Origin: Verrucomicrobiota bacterium
GTDB lineage: Bacteria > Verrucomicrobiota > Verrucomicrobiia > Limisphaerales > JACRJZ01
Direction of reading: 5' to 3'
Assembly (NCBI GenBank): GCA_016219875.1
Contig: JACRJZ010000117.1
Location: forward strand, 16,936 to 80,935
Length of the DNA stretch: 64,000 bases
This document shows positions 50,389 to 59,186 of the stretch, in pieces. The notes under the pieces were generated by a model that had not been told where the DNA came from, searched no databases, and saw only the letters and a list, made by a program, of their open reading frames with translations. Within the stretch, counting starts at the first letter, position 1. Each line of letters opens with the position of its first letter. The position numbers and the translations under genes were made by a program.

Positions 50389-52737
50389 ATGTCCAATCCG
50401 GGTATGGCAAGCAGGCCAGAGACAAGTCAGTCGGGGCAGTCGCGATGCGGGGCACGCGGCCCGGCCGCGCTCGGGCTGGCGCTGGCGGCCTTCATGGCGG
50501 CGAGTGCCCACGCGGCAAACCCGGAAATCGTGATCAACGAGGTGATGTTCCACCCGCCGCTGGACCGCGATGATCTTCAGTTCGTGGAGTTGTTCAATCG
50601 CGGCCCGTCGCCGGCGGATCTGTCCGGCTGGTATTTCACCCACGGGATCAAGTTCGTCTTTCCGCCGCGCACGCTTCTGCCGGCGAACGGCTTTCTCGTC
50701 CTCTGCCGAAACAAGCCGGCGTTCGTCCGACAGTACGGCAGCGGCGTCGCGGTAGCGGGCGAGTTCGGCGGGAAGTTGAGTCACAGCGGCGAGAAACTCG
50801 AATTGGCCGACGCCGGCGGAGAAGTCGTCGATGCGGTGGGGTACTCCGATCGCGAGCCGTGGCCCACCGGCGCCGATGGCCACTCGGCGTCCTTGGAGCG
50901 CATTTGCCCTTTCGCCGCGTCCCAGGAGCCGGGCAATTGGTCCGCGTCCTCGTTGCCCGCGATCATCAAGCCCGCCGGCACGCCTGGGCGCACGAATGAC
51001 AGTTACTCCAGCCATCTTCCACCGCTGGTCAAGGCGGTGCGGTCCTCCACCCCGAAGCCCGGCGAAGCCGTGTCCGTGACCGCGGAGGTGTCCGACGCCG
51101 ACGGGCTGGGCGCGGTGACGCTGCGGTGGCAGTTGGCGCGGCCCGGAACTGAGGCTCCAGAGACAGAGGCCGCGATGACTCGCCTCCGGGGCGACGAGAA
51201 AGGCGGAACTTACCAGGCCCTCATCCCGGCGCAGCCTCCCGGCGTCGTCGTGCGGTTTCGTGTCCAAGCCATCGATGCCGCTGGAGCCACACGATGGCGG
51301 CCTTCGCCGAACGAACCGCGTCCGACTTACACGTTCTCCACGTTCGTCAACACGAACACGGCGCGCATTCCCTTTGCCTACGTGCTGAACTCGCCTTTGT
51401 CCGCAGCCGACCGGCGGGCACGCCCGCGAGGCCGGCTGGTGCGTGAGCCGGCGGGCGAACCGGTGCGCGGCACCGGCACGTTCGTCTATGCGCCGCCGGG
51501 CGGCGGCGAAGTCCTCACGTTTGATCACGTGCTGGTGCGTTCGCGCACCGGCGGCTTCAAGGTCCATTTTCAAAAAGACCGTCCGTTGCAGGGCATGACG
51601 AGCATCAACCTCATCTTCGAGGACGGGCCTCGCCGGGTGTTGTCGGAGCCGCTCGCCTACGAACTGTTCCGGGCGGCGGGGGTGCCGGCGCCCTGGAGCG
51701 CGCATGTCCGCGTGTGGGTGGACGGCCGGCCCTTGGGCTATCAACTTCTCGTGGAACAGCCGAACAAGTCGTTCCTGACCCGGAACCAACGGGACAGTTC
51801 CGGCCATCTCTACAAGCTGAACTGGCGGGGCCACGGCGTGGTGGGACAGCACGAGAAGAGGACCCGCGAGAGTGAGGGCCACGGCGATCTGGTCCAATTG
51901 ATCGACGCGCTCAACGCGAAGACCGGCGCGGACCAGTGGAAAGTCATCCGACAGCAGTTCCACGTTGAAGAACTGGCCAGTTACTACGCGGTCAACATGT
52001 GCATCCAGAACTGGGACGGCTTCTGGAACAACTACTATGCCTACCACGACACCGGCGGCAGTGGCCGATGGGAAGTCTTCCCCTGGGACGAAGACAAGAC
52101 CTGGGGTGACTTCGATGGCACTTCCCGCAATTACGACTGGTACGATATGCCGCTGACGTTTGGCATGAACGGCGTCCGGCCACCGCTCTGGAACCCGCTG
52201 TCCCGGGCCAACGGCCCGCATGGCGGCCCGGCCTGGTGGCGCCGTCCCGGATGGTTTTCCGGCCCGTTGCTGGCCAACCCGGACTTCCGCCAGCAGTTCC
52301 TCCGGCGCCTCCGCGAACTGTGCGAGACGGACTTCACGGAGAAGAAACTTCTGCCGGTCATCGACGAGATGGAGAAGCGCCTGGAGCCGGAGATCGCAGT
52401 GCGGGCGCGGGTTTTGGGCGCGGACCCACGGCAACATCTCGACGACTTTCGCCGTCACCTCCAGTCGTTGCGCAACCAAGTCAAGCACCGCCGCCAGTTC
52501 ATCTTGGATGAATTGAACAAGCCGACGGGGCTTCTGGGAGTCCTGGTTTCGCCCCTGACGTGGTTTCTCCTCGGATTGGTCGCTGCGGTGACCGGCTTGG
52601 TCGTGGTCGTGCGACGGTCCTTTGCCTTGAGGAAGAGCTTCCGCGTCCGGCCCTACACCGGGCCGGCGCCGCCACGACTACCCATCCCGCCACGGCCGGT
52701 GCCGCCGCCTCTGCCACGATGCCTGCCCCATCCCTGA
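50389..52737 (+). CDS. Lamin-tail-domain and CotH-kinase-like exported protein
   Basis: The 782-residue protein has a signal-like segment (LGLALAAFMAASAHAA), a lamin-tail domain (residues ~45-150; IVINEVMFHPP, FVELFNRG, DLSGWYFT), a linker and a CotH-type kinase-like domain (~255-640) with the acidic motif FPWDEDKTWG near residue 565. A C-terminal membrane helix (LTWFLLGLVAAVTGLVVVV) and Pro-rich tail follow. CotH proteins phosphorylate spore-coat proteins in Bacillus; exported bacterial forms are linked to cellulose-associated surfaces. ATG 50389 is used because upstream frame is repeat DNA. Confidence 0.82.
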   Translation: MSNPGMASRPETSQSGQSRCGARGPAALGLALAAFMAASAHAANPEIVINEVMFHPPLDRDDLQFVELFNRGPSPADLSGWYFTHGIKFVFPPRTLLPANGFLVLCRNKPAFVRQYGSGVAVAGEFGGKLSHSGEKLELADAGGEVVDAVGYSDREPWPTGADGHSASLERICPFAASQEPGNWSASSLPAIIKPAGTPGRTNDSYSSHLPPLVKAVRSSTPKPGEAVSVTAEVSDADGLGAVTLRWQLARPGTEAPETEAAMTRLRGDEKGGTYQALIPAQPPGVVVRFRVQAIDAAGATRWRPSPNEPRPTYTFSTFVNTNTARIPFAYVLNSPLSAADRRARPRGRLVREPAGEPVRGTGTFVYAPPGGGEVLTFDHVLVRSRTGGFKVHFQKDRPLQGMTSINLIFEDGPRRVLSEPLAYELFRAAGVPAPWSAHVRVWVDGRPLGYQLLVEQPNKSFLTRNQRDSSGHLYKLNWRGHGVVGQHEKRTRESEGHGDLVQLIDALNAKTGADQWKVIRQQFHVEELASYYAVNMCIQNWDGFWNNYYAYHDTGGSGRWEVFPWDEDKTWGDFDGTSRNYDWYDMPLTFGMNGVRPPLWNPLSRANGPHGGPAWWRRPGWFSGPLLANPDFRQQFLRRLRELCETDFTEKKLLPVIDEMEKRLEPEIAVRARVLGADPRQHLDDFRRHLQSLRNQVKHRRQFILDELNKPTGLLGVLVSPLTWFLLGLVAAVTGLVVVVRRSFALRKSFRVRPYTGPAPPRLPIPPRPVPPPLPRCLPHP

Positions 52738-52935
52738 CGCAACGCGGCTCCATGCCACGGTCGGCCGAAACCTTCACCGACATTGGGAGCCACGCCGTCC
52801 CTTCCCGCCAAGCAGCCGGCTGAGAAGTCGTTGGCAAGACCGTCAGCGTTGCGCGGCGTTGCTGTCGTTCCTTCGGCCCTCACAACGATCTCAGACGACT
52901 CGCCAAAATACCCTTTGCACTTTTGTTACGGTTGT

Positions 52936-52976
52936 GTGACAAACGCCCCCGACACGTTCTAAAACCAATTTGTCAC
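52936..52976. promoter_or_regulatory. Perfect 8-base inverted repeat immediately before the phosphate-uptake operon
   Basis: GTGACAAA (52936-52943) and TTTGTCAC (52969-52976) flank 25 bases and end one base before the DUF47 ATG. It could be an operator or an RNA hairpin hiding the ribosome-binding region; no consensus Shine-Dalgarno is visible there. The rest of 52738-52977 shows no gene. Confidence 0.4.
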
Positions 52977-52977
52977 C

Positions 52978-53607
52978 ATGTTTTCGCTGCAAAAACTCCT
53001 GGGCAAAGACGACAAGTTTTTCGCCCTGCTTGAAGCCAGCGCCGAAGAAGGCCGCGCCAGCGTGCTCGCCTTGAAGCGCATCCTCACCAACCCTTCCGTG
53101 ACTCCGACCCTCGACGAGTTCGTCACCTCCCGCCGCAAGGACAAACAGATCACCAACGAGATCAGTGAACTCCTCTGCAAGACCTTCGTGACCACCTTGG
53201 AGCGCGAGGACATTGAGGCGCTCTCCAATGCCCTCTACCGCATCCCAAAAATCGTCGAGAAATTTGCGGAACGATTCATCCTTACCGCCCCGCAAATCCG
53301 CGACGTGGACTTCTCCACCCATGCCGCCATGCTGGAGAAAGCCACCGAAACAGTCGTTCACATGGTGAAGGCGCTCCGCACCCACACCCATCTCGATAAG
53401 CTCTCCGAGCAAAACAAGCTCCTGCAGAAGATCGAGGGCGACGCCGACAAACTCATCCTGGAATTGATACGCGATCTCTACAGCGGCAAGCACACTCCAC
53501 TCCGCGTCGTCATCTTGAAGGACCTTTACGAACTGCTGGAGAAGGTCGTGGACCGCTGCCGCGACGCCGGAAATGTCATCTCCCACGTCGTCCTGAAGTA
53601 CTCATAA
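52978..53607 (+). CDS. DUF47 (PhoU-like) phosphate transport regulator
   Basis: The 209-residue all-helical protein matches DUF47: LLGKDDKFFALLEASAEEGRAS, a DKQITNEI and TTLEREDIEALSNALYRIP segment, then CRDAGNVISHVVLKYS. DUF47 proteins are encoded with PiT transporters and are thought to control them. The stop is 13 bases before the transporter gene. Confidence 0.9.
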   Translation: MFSLQKLLGKDDKFFALLEASAEEGRASVLALKRILTNPSVTPTLDEFVTSRRKDKQITNEISELLCKTFVTTLEREDIEALSNALYRIPKIVEKFAERFILTAPQIRDVDFSTHAAMLEKATETVVHMVKALRTHTHLDKLSEQNKLLQKIEGDADKLILELIRDLYSGKHTPLRVVILKDLYELLEKVVDRCRDAGNVISHVVLKYS

Positions 53608-53620
53608 CGCGCGCCTGGCC

Positions 53621-54856
53621 ATGACCCTGGTAATCTGCGTTGTCATCGTCGCGCTGCTGTTTGAATACGTCAATGGCTTCCACGACACGGCCAACGCCAT
53701 TGCCACGTCTGTGGCGACGAAGGTTCTGACGCCCGGTCAGGCCATCCTTCTTTCGGCGTGCGGCAACCTCGTGGGCGCGCTGGTCGGCGACGCCGTGGCC
53801 AAGACCATCGGCCAAGGCTTGGTGGACACGAACTACATCACGTCGCTCACTATCATGTGCGCGCTCATCGGCGCGATCATCTGGAACCTCTTCACCTGGT
53901 GGATCGGCCTGCCCTCCAGTTCCAGCCACGCCCTCATCGGCGGCCTGGCCGGAGCGACCCTCGCTACCGCCTCGGGCAACTGGCAGGCGATCAAGTGGAT
54001 CACGCAAAAAACCAAGGTCATCACCGAGTTGGTGCCCGCCCCGCACGATGTGCTCGTGACCGCGAAGGAACTGGCCCTGGCCGGCGGCACCACCAACACC
54101 ATGGAGGTGGCCGGGCACACCGTGCAAGTGGTGATGCCGGTCACGAGCGACCAAGTCATGCTGCTCGCCACGAGGACCCTCGTGGAACACGGCGGCATCT
54201 GGCACAAAGTCGTCAAGCCCATGTTTCTGGCCCCGTTCTGCGGACTCCTGGTTGGATTCGTTGTGATGGGGATTCTGCTCGTCCTGTTGCGCCGGGTGCG
54301 TCCGCGGCTGGTCAACTCGACCTTCGGCAAAATGCAACTCTTCAGTGCCGCGTGGATGAGTTACGAACACGGGCGCAACGACGCCCAAAAGACGATGGGC
54401 ATCATCGCGCTCACCCTCTTTGCCGCCACCACGCAATCGCACGCCTTCGCCAACTTGCCCGACTGGCTGGGCTTCCTCCGAACACCCAAATTTGAAATCG
54501 CCTTTTGGATCAAGGTGGTTTGCGCCATCACCATCGCTGCCGGCACCGCCGCCGGCGGATGGAAGATCATCAAGACGATGGGCAAGAACGTCGTGCGGAT
54601 GCAGCCCATCCACGGTTTCGCCGCCCAAACCACCGCCGCGGCCGTGATCGGTTTCGCCACGCACTTGGGCATTCCTCTCTCCACCACTCACGTCATTTCG
54701 GGTTCCATCATGGGGGTTGGCTCTACCAAACGGCTCAACGCGGTGAAATGGAGCGTGGCCGAGCGCATGTTGTGGGCCTGGGTGCTAACCTTGCCCATCA
54801 CCGGTGGCATTGCCTTCGTGACCATGTGGCTCTTCAAGAAGCTCGGCATGGCGTGA
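53621..54856 (+). CDS. Inorganic phosphate transporter, PiT family
   Basis: The 411-residue protein has the duplicated PiT signatures: EYVNGFHDTANAIATSVATK near residues 12-31 and EHGRNDAQKTMGIIAL near 248-263, each with ten or so hydrophobic segments around them. It couples phosphate (probably a metal-phosphate complex) to cation entry. A polar central loop (~125-190) is usual. It forms an operon with the DUF47 gene. Confidence 0.92.
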   Translation: MTLVICVVIVALLFEYVNGFHDTANAIATSVATKVLTPGQAILLSACGNLVGALVGDAVAKTIGQGLVDTNYITSLTIMCALIGAIIWNLFTWWIGLPSSSSHALIGGLAGATLATASGNWQAIKWITQKTKVITELVPAPHDVLVTAKELALAGGTTNTMEVAGHTVQVVMPVTSDQVMLLATRTLVEHGGIWHKVVKPMFLAPFCGLLVGFVVMGILLVLLRRVRPRLVNSTFGKMQLFSAAWMSYEHGRNDAQKTMGIIALTLFAATTQSHAFANLPDWLGFLRTPKFEIAFWIKVVCAITIAAGTAAGGWKIIKTMGKNVVRMQPIHGFAAQTTAAAVIGFATHLGIPLSTTHVISGSIMGVGSTKRLNAVKWSVAERMLWAWVLTLPITGGIAFVTMWLFKKLGMA

Positions 54857-54869
54857 GGCCCGGCCTCGG

Positions 54870-55160
54870 TTATTGCCCGACCGAGGTGGTGTTGGGCCGC
54901 ACCACGGCCCATTGGCTGCGGATAAGGGCGCGTACTTGCGGCGTGCCGGGAGGCATCTTGTTGATGTCGCGAAAATTCAAGTCGAACGCCCAGTCACGGG
55001 CGGGCGGATTGTAGATGCCGATGGTCGAACCCGTGCCGCGCCACAAACCGGTGGCAAATTCGCTGGGAAACATCACTACCATGGAGCCGTTGTAGGTGAG
55101 GGTCTTTCCACTCCAGTCCTCCAGAAAGCGCGGGAAGTTCTCCACGCCGCAGGGCTGCAT
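54870..55160 (-). pseudogene. C-terminal fragment of a large exported protein
   Basis: The frame reads VENFPRFLEDWSGKTLTYNG, MVVMFPSEFATGLW, IYNPPARDWAFDLNF and a stop at 54870. This resembles the C-terminal end of long verrucomicrobial pilus/secretion-associated proteins (RFLEDWSG, NPPxRxWAFD), remembered rather than searched. No upstream part exists: the frame runs into the 110-bp repeat at 55180-55290. It is read as a remnant cut by that element or by deletion. Confidence 0.55.
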
Positions 55161-55179
55161 CAAGCTTGGTCTGGCCTCG

Positions 55180-55290
55180 CCCGGCGCGCGGCTGTCCCAG
55201 CCGCAGCCACGCTCGGAACCCGCCGGCTCAAGCCTTTTCACGAGTCGCTCGGTCGTTCGTGGTCGCTGCGGCTGGGACAGCCGCGCCGGA
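55180..55290. mobile_element. 110-bp MITE-like element with 25-bp terminal inverted repeats
   Basis: The left end GGCGCGCGGCTGTCCCAGCC and the right end GGCTGGGACAGCCGCGCC are inverted copies over about 25 bases; each end is itself palindromic (GCGGCT...AGCCGC). The interior has ACCGAGCG and AAAAGGCTTGAG-type blocks shared with 11136-11200. There is no ORF, so any movement would need a transposase from elsewhere. It lies between a gene remnant and yicC. Confidence 0.65.
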
Positions 55291-55375
55291 ACAAGTTTGA
55301 TCCAGCCCTGTCACCGCCGCGTCCGGCGAAAAAAAGCTTCGCCTGTGCCCCGGAGTTTTCCCATAGTCCCGGCAC

Positions 55376-56257
55376 ATGAAGTCAATGACCGGGTACGGCT
55401 GCGGCGAAGCTTCCCAGGACGGGTGGAAAGTGACCGTCGAACTCAGCTCGGTGAACCGCAAGCAAAGCGAGATCGCCGTCAACCTGCCGCGCGAACTGGA
55501 GGTGCTTGAAGCCCAGATTCGCGACGAAATCAACCGCCGCATCGCGCGCGGGCGTGTCACCGTGCGCCTGACTCTTCATGCCAGCGACGAGGTCAGCGCC
55601 AACCGCGTGCGGGTGAACGCCTCCCTGGCCCGCGCCTACGCCCGCCAATTGCGCGACCTGGCCAAGCAACTCAAGTTGTCCGGCGATCTCACGATCGAGA
55701 CGCTGGTCCGCGCGCCCGGAGTGCTGGAGTCGGAGGATGACGTTTCCGACGCCGAAGAGTTTTGGCCGGCGGTGGAGGCCGCTCTCAAATCGGCACTCGG
55801 CATGATGATGAAGATGCGCGAGCGCGAAGGCACGCATCTGGCCAAAGACCTCGCCAAACGCATCAGCACGATGCGCAAGTCCGCCGCGCAGGTGGCGAAG
55901 CAGGCCCCCCAAGTGCAGAAGCGGTATCGCGAGCAACTCCTCGATCGTGTGCGCAAAGCCGGCCTGCCCGCGGAAGCCGTCGAGGAAGAGCGGTTGCTGA
56001 AAGAAGTGGTGCTCTTCGCCGACCGCTCGGACATCTCGGAGGAACTGACCCGGCTCCAGAGCCACTTCAGCCAGTTCGACGACTACGCCAAGTCCGCGGA
56101 GCCGGTGGGCCGCACGCTCGACTTCCTGGCGCAGGAGATGAACCGCGAGATCAACACCATCGGCTCCAAGGCCAATGACAGCCTGATCTCCCGCGAGGTG
56201 GTGGTGTTGAAGACGGAACTGGAGAAGTTCCGGGAGCAGTCCATGAACGTCGAATGA
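55376..56257 (+). CDS. yicC: YicC/YloC-family endoribonuclease
   Basis: The 293-residue protein begins MKSMTGYGCGEASQDGWKVTVE and ends NTIGSKANDSLISREVVVLK and ELEKFREQSMNVE, both diagnostic for YicC. Family members cleave RNA and affect small-RNA stability. It is followed by gmk, the usual neighbour, though here 166 bases of word repeats separate them. Confidence 0.92.
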   Translation: MKSMTGYGCGEASQDGWKVTVELSSVNRKQSEIAVNLPRELEVLEAQIRDEINRRIARGRVTVRLTLHASDEVSANRVRVNASLARAYARQLRDLAKQLKLSGDLTIETLVRAPGVLESEDDVSDAEEFWPAVEAALKSALGMMMKMREREGTHLAKDLAKRISTMRKSAAQVAKQAPQVQKRYREQLLDRVRKAGLPAEAVEEERLLKEVVLFADRSDISEELTRLQSHFSQFDDYAKSAEPVGRTLDFLAQEMNREINTIGSKANDSLISREVVVLKTELEKFREQSMNVE

Positions 56258-56423
<166 letters not shown>

Positions 56424-57047
56424 ATGAGTCCCCCGGCTCCCATACCGCTGTTGATCCTGGTGTCGGCTCCGTCCGGCGCAGGCAAGACGACGTTGTGCGA
56501 CGAACTGTTGAAGGCCGACGCGAACTTCCAGCGCGCCGTCACTTGCACGACTCGCGCTCCGCGGAACGGCGAACGCGATGGCGTGGATTACCACTTCCTC
56601 GCTCCCGCTACGTTCCAACAGCGGGTGGCGGCGGGGGAATTCCTCGAACACGCCACCGTCCACGGAAACTCCTACGGCACCCTCCAGTCCGAAGTCCTGG
56701 ACCGCTTGCGGAGCGGGCACGACGTGTTGCTGAACATCGATGTGCAGGGCGCGGCCAGCGTGCGGTCGTGCGCGGGGCGGATGCCGGAGTTGCAGCGGTC
56801 GCTCGTCACCGTGTTCATCGTGGCACCGTCGCTCGCCGAGTTGGAACGGCGCTTGCGTCATCGCGCGACGGACCCGGAGGAGGTGGTTCAGCGCCGGCTG
56901 GCCGCCGCGCGCGGAGAGATGGCGCACTGGACGGAGTTCGACTACCTTGCCGTCAGCGACACGGTCCCGGACGGCCTGCGCCGCTTGCAGGCCATCGTGG
57001 AGGCCGAGCGCATGAGACAGTTCCGGGTGAAACCGCTTGAAGTATGA
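56424..57047 (+). CDS. gmk: Guanylate kinase
   Basis: The 207-residue kinase converts GMP to GDP. It has Walker A SAPSGAGKTTL (residues ~15-25), the GMP-binding TTRAPRNGERDGVDYHF and INIDVQGAASV-type segments. ATG 56424 lies right after a tandem repeat and gives the normal family length. It overlaps the coaC-like start by four bases. Confidence 0.92.
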   Translation: MSPPAPIPLLILVSAPSGAGKTTLCDELLKADANFQRAVTCTTRAPRNGERDGVDYHFLAPATFQQRVAAGEFLEHATVHGNSYGTLQSEVLDRLRSGHDVLLNIDVQGAASVRSCAGRMPELQRSLVTVFIVAPSLAELERRLRHRATDPEEVVQRRLAAARGEMAHWTEFDYLAVSDTVPDGLRRLQAIVEAERMRQFRVKPLEV

Positions 57048-57622
57048 AGAGGTCGGCCGCCAAAGATCAGAATTCGGAGCGCGCCCGCCGGGTAGTCCTG
57101 GGCGTGACCGGCTCCATTGCCGCGCACAAAGCGGTCGATATTGCCAGCCAGCTTGTGAAACGGGACTGCGAGGTGCGCGTGGTCATGACGAAGGACGCCC
57201 AGCGGTTCGTCACCGCGCTGCCCTTCAAGACGCTCTCCCGGCATCCGGTCATCACCGACCTCTACGACGAGGACGAAGGATGGAAGCCTTCCCACATCGA
57301 AGTGGCCGACACCGCGGACCTGCTGTTGGTTGCCCCAGCCACCGCCCACACGATGGCCAAGATGGCGCTGGGCTTGGCGAATGACTCGTTGTCCTGCATC
57401 GCGCTGGCGTTGGACCCGCGGGCCAAGGTGCTGATCGCCCCGGCGATGAACGGCAAGATGTGGCGTCACCCGGCCACGCAACAACACGCCGCCACACTCG
57501 CGGCGCGCGGTGCGGAGTTCATTGGACCCGAGGAGGGGATGTTGTCGTGCGGCTACGAGGGCGTGGGCCGCCTGATGAGCGTGGAGAAAATCGTGCAACG
57601 CACCCTCGAACTGCTCACATGA
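57044..57622 (+). CDS. coaC: Phosphopantothenoylcysteine decarboxylase-type flavoprotein (CoaC domain only)
   Basis: The 192-residue protein has the HFCD flavoprotein features VLGVTGSIAAHKAVDIASQL, the active-site His in SHIEVADTADLLLVAPATA, and APAMNGKMWRHPATQ with the substrate-recognition PAMN. Only the decarboxylase half of CoaBC is present; the synthetase (CoaB) half must be elsewhere. Catalytic Cys lies in GMLSCGYEGVG. It is in the yicC-gmk-coaC unit, where rpoZ is often found but is missing here. Confidence 0.85.
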   Translation: MKRSAAKDQNSERARRVVLGVTGSIAAHKAVDIASQLVKRDCEVRVVMTKDAQRFVTALPFKTLSRHPVITDLYDEDEGWKPSHIEVADTADLLLVAPATAHTMAKMALGLANDSLSCIALALDPRAKVLIAPAMNGKMWRHPATQQHAATLAARGAEFIGPEEGMLSCGYEGVGRLMSVEKIVQRTLELLT

Positions 57623-57671
57623 TCCAACCGGCCGCCGGACCGCCGGCGGCCCAACGCGGAGAAGCAGAGCC

Positions 57672-59186
57672 ATGAACGAAAACGCCTTCGCCACCAGTTC
57701 CGAAATGCCCGGAACCGCCGTCCGGCCCATGTCTCTGGTGACCCGATTCAAGGAGTGGTGGAACGGGCCGAACCAGGCGGCGCCGCCACCCAAGAAAGGG
57801 TTCCGCAGCGACTCGCTGTTGAAACTGGCCGAGCTGCTGAAGGCTCCGCCGCTCGATCCTTTCGCGCACGTGCGCCGGCTCATGGCCGTGGAACGGGACG
57901 TGATCCTGCCGATCAAGCTGCTCTTCCTGGGCGCCCTGGTGTCCTATTTCTTCTTCACGCCCTGGTTTGGGGACGTGGCCATGCCTCGCGCTGTCGCCTG
58001 GCGCTGGGTGAAATCTCTCCTGTTGGTTTACCTCCTGTTGAACGCGGCCACCGGCGTGTTGCTGCTGACGCTGCGGCGCTGGCCCTTGAGGTATGTGCAA
58101 CGGCTCGTCTTCGGCATGAGCTTTCTGGACGGCCTGTTCGTGGCGGCGCTCACGGTGGTGACCGGCGGCTTTGAGAGCATTGTCTATTGGCTCTTTCTCG
58201 GCATCCTGGTGCGCAACGCCGTGAGCAATCCGCTGATCTGGCCGCAAATCATCCTCAATCTGTCAGTCGTGGGCTGCTATCTGTTTGCCAGCGTGCTGGA
58301 CGTGGTAGTCATGCGGCTGGACATCAAGTTCGACGGGGAGATGGCCCGGGCCATGGAGATCACCCTGCCGGACAACTTTGGCGAAACCTTGCTGTTGCGC
58401 ACCACCATTCTGGTCTTGATGGCGGCGTGTTGCTACGGCGTGCAGGTCATCTTCGAGCGCGAGCGCCGCACGGCCGAAGAAGGCCGCGAGTCCGCCGCGC
58501 GGCAGGAACAGTTGCGCGCCGCGGGCCGGCTGGCGGCCGAGATCGCGCACAAGATCAAGAACCCCCTGGGGATCATCAACAACGCCGCCTTCTCCCTCCA
58601 GCGCGCGCTCGAACAGCAACAGCCGCCGTCCCTGGAACAGACCAAGATCATCCGCGAGGAGGTGGACCGCGCCGACCGCATCATCACGGAATTGATGGGC
58701 TACGCGCAACTGGCCGAAGGCCACGTCGAGCGCCTGAACGTGGTGGAGGAGTTGAACCGCGCCATCCAGACGGTCTTCCCGCCGGCGGCGCGCTACTCCG
58801 TCCAGATTTTCACCGAGTTCCCGGGCCACCTCCCACCCCTGCTCATGCAGCGGAACCACTTTTCCGAAATCCTGGTGAACATCTTGCAGAACTCGCGCGA
58901 GGTCCTGGTCGGCATCGGTCAAGTCCACGTCCGGGCTTGGTGCGAGGAAGACACGGTGTTCATCTCCATCCGGGACGATGGCCCCGGGATCCCGCCGGAG
59001 AAGATCGAGCGCATCTTCGAGCCGTACTTCTCGACCAAGGAAAAAGGCACCGGCCTGGGGCTGGCCATCGCCCGCCACAATGCCGAGATGTATCAAGGCA
59101 AAATCCGCGCGCGGTCGGTCCGGGGCGAGGGCGCGGAATTTATTCTGGAATTGCCGACCAGAACGTTTATGAAGAAGCGACAATGA
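57672..59186 (+). CDS. Membrane sensor histidine kinase
   Basis: The 504-residue protein has about six membrane segments between residues ~85 and 260, a coiled linker (FERERRTAEEGRESAARQEQ) and a HisKA/HATPase module: phospho-acceptor His293 in EIAHKIKNPLG, N-box ILQNSREVL, G1 DDGPGIPPEKIE and G2 GTGLGLAIARHN. No periplasmic sensor domain is evident, so the signal is probably sensed in the membrane. Its stop overlaps the regulator's ATG (59183-59186). Confidence 0.9.
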   Translation: MNENAFATSSEMPGTAVRPMSLVTRFKEWWNGPNQAAPPPKKGFRSDSLLKLAELLKAPPLDPFAHVRRLMAVERDVILPIKLLFLGALVSYFFFTPWFGDVAMPRAVAWRWVKSLLLVYLLLNAATGVLLLTLRRWPLRYVQRLVFGMSFLDGLFVAALTVVTGGFESIVYWLFLGILVRNAVSNPLIWPQIILNLSVVGCYLFASVLDVVVMRLDIKFDGEMARAMEITLPDNFGETLLLRTTILVLMAACCYGVQVIFERERRTAEEGRESAARQEQLRAAGRLAAEIAHKIKNPLGIINNAAFSLQRALEQQQPPSLEQTKIIREEVDRADRIITELMGYAQLAEGHVERLNVVEELNRAIQTVFPPAARYSVQIFTEFPGHLPPLLMQRNHFSEILVNILQNSREVLVGIGQVHVRAWCEEDTVFISIRDDGPGIPPEKIERIFEPYFSTKEKGTGLGLAIARHNAEMYQGKIRARSVRGEGAEFILELPTRTFMKKRQ

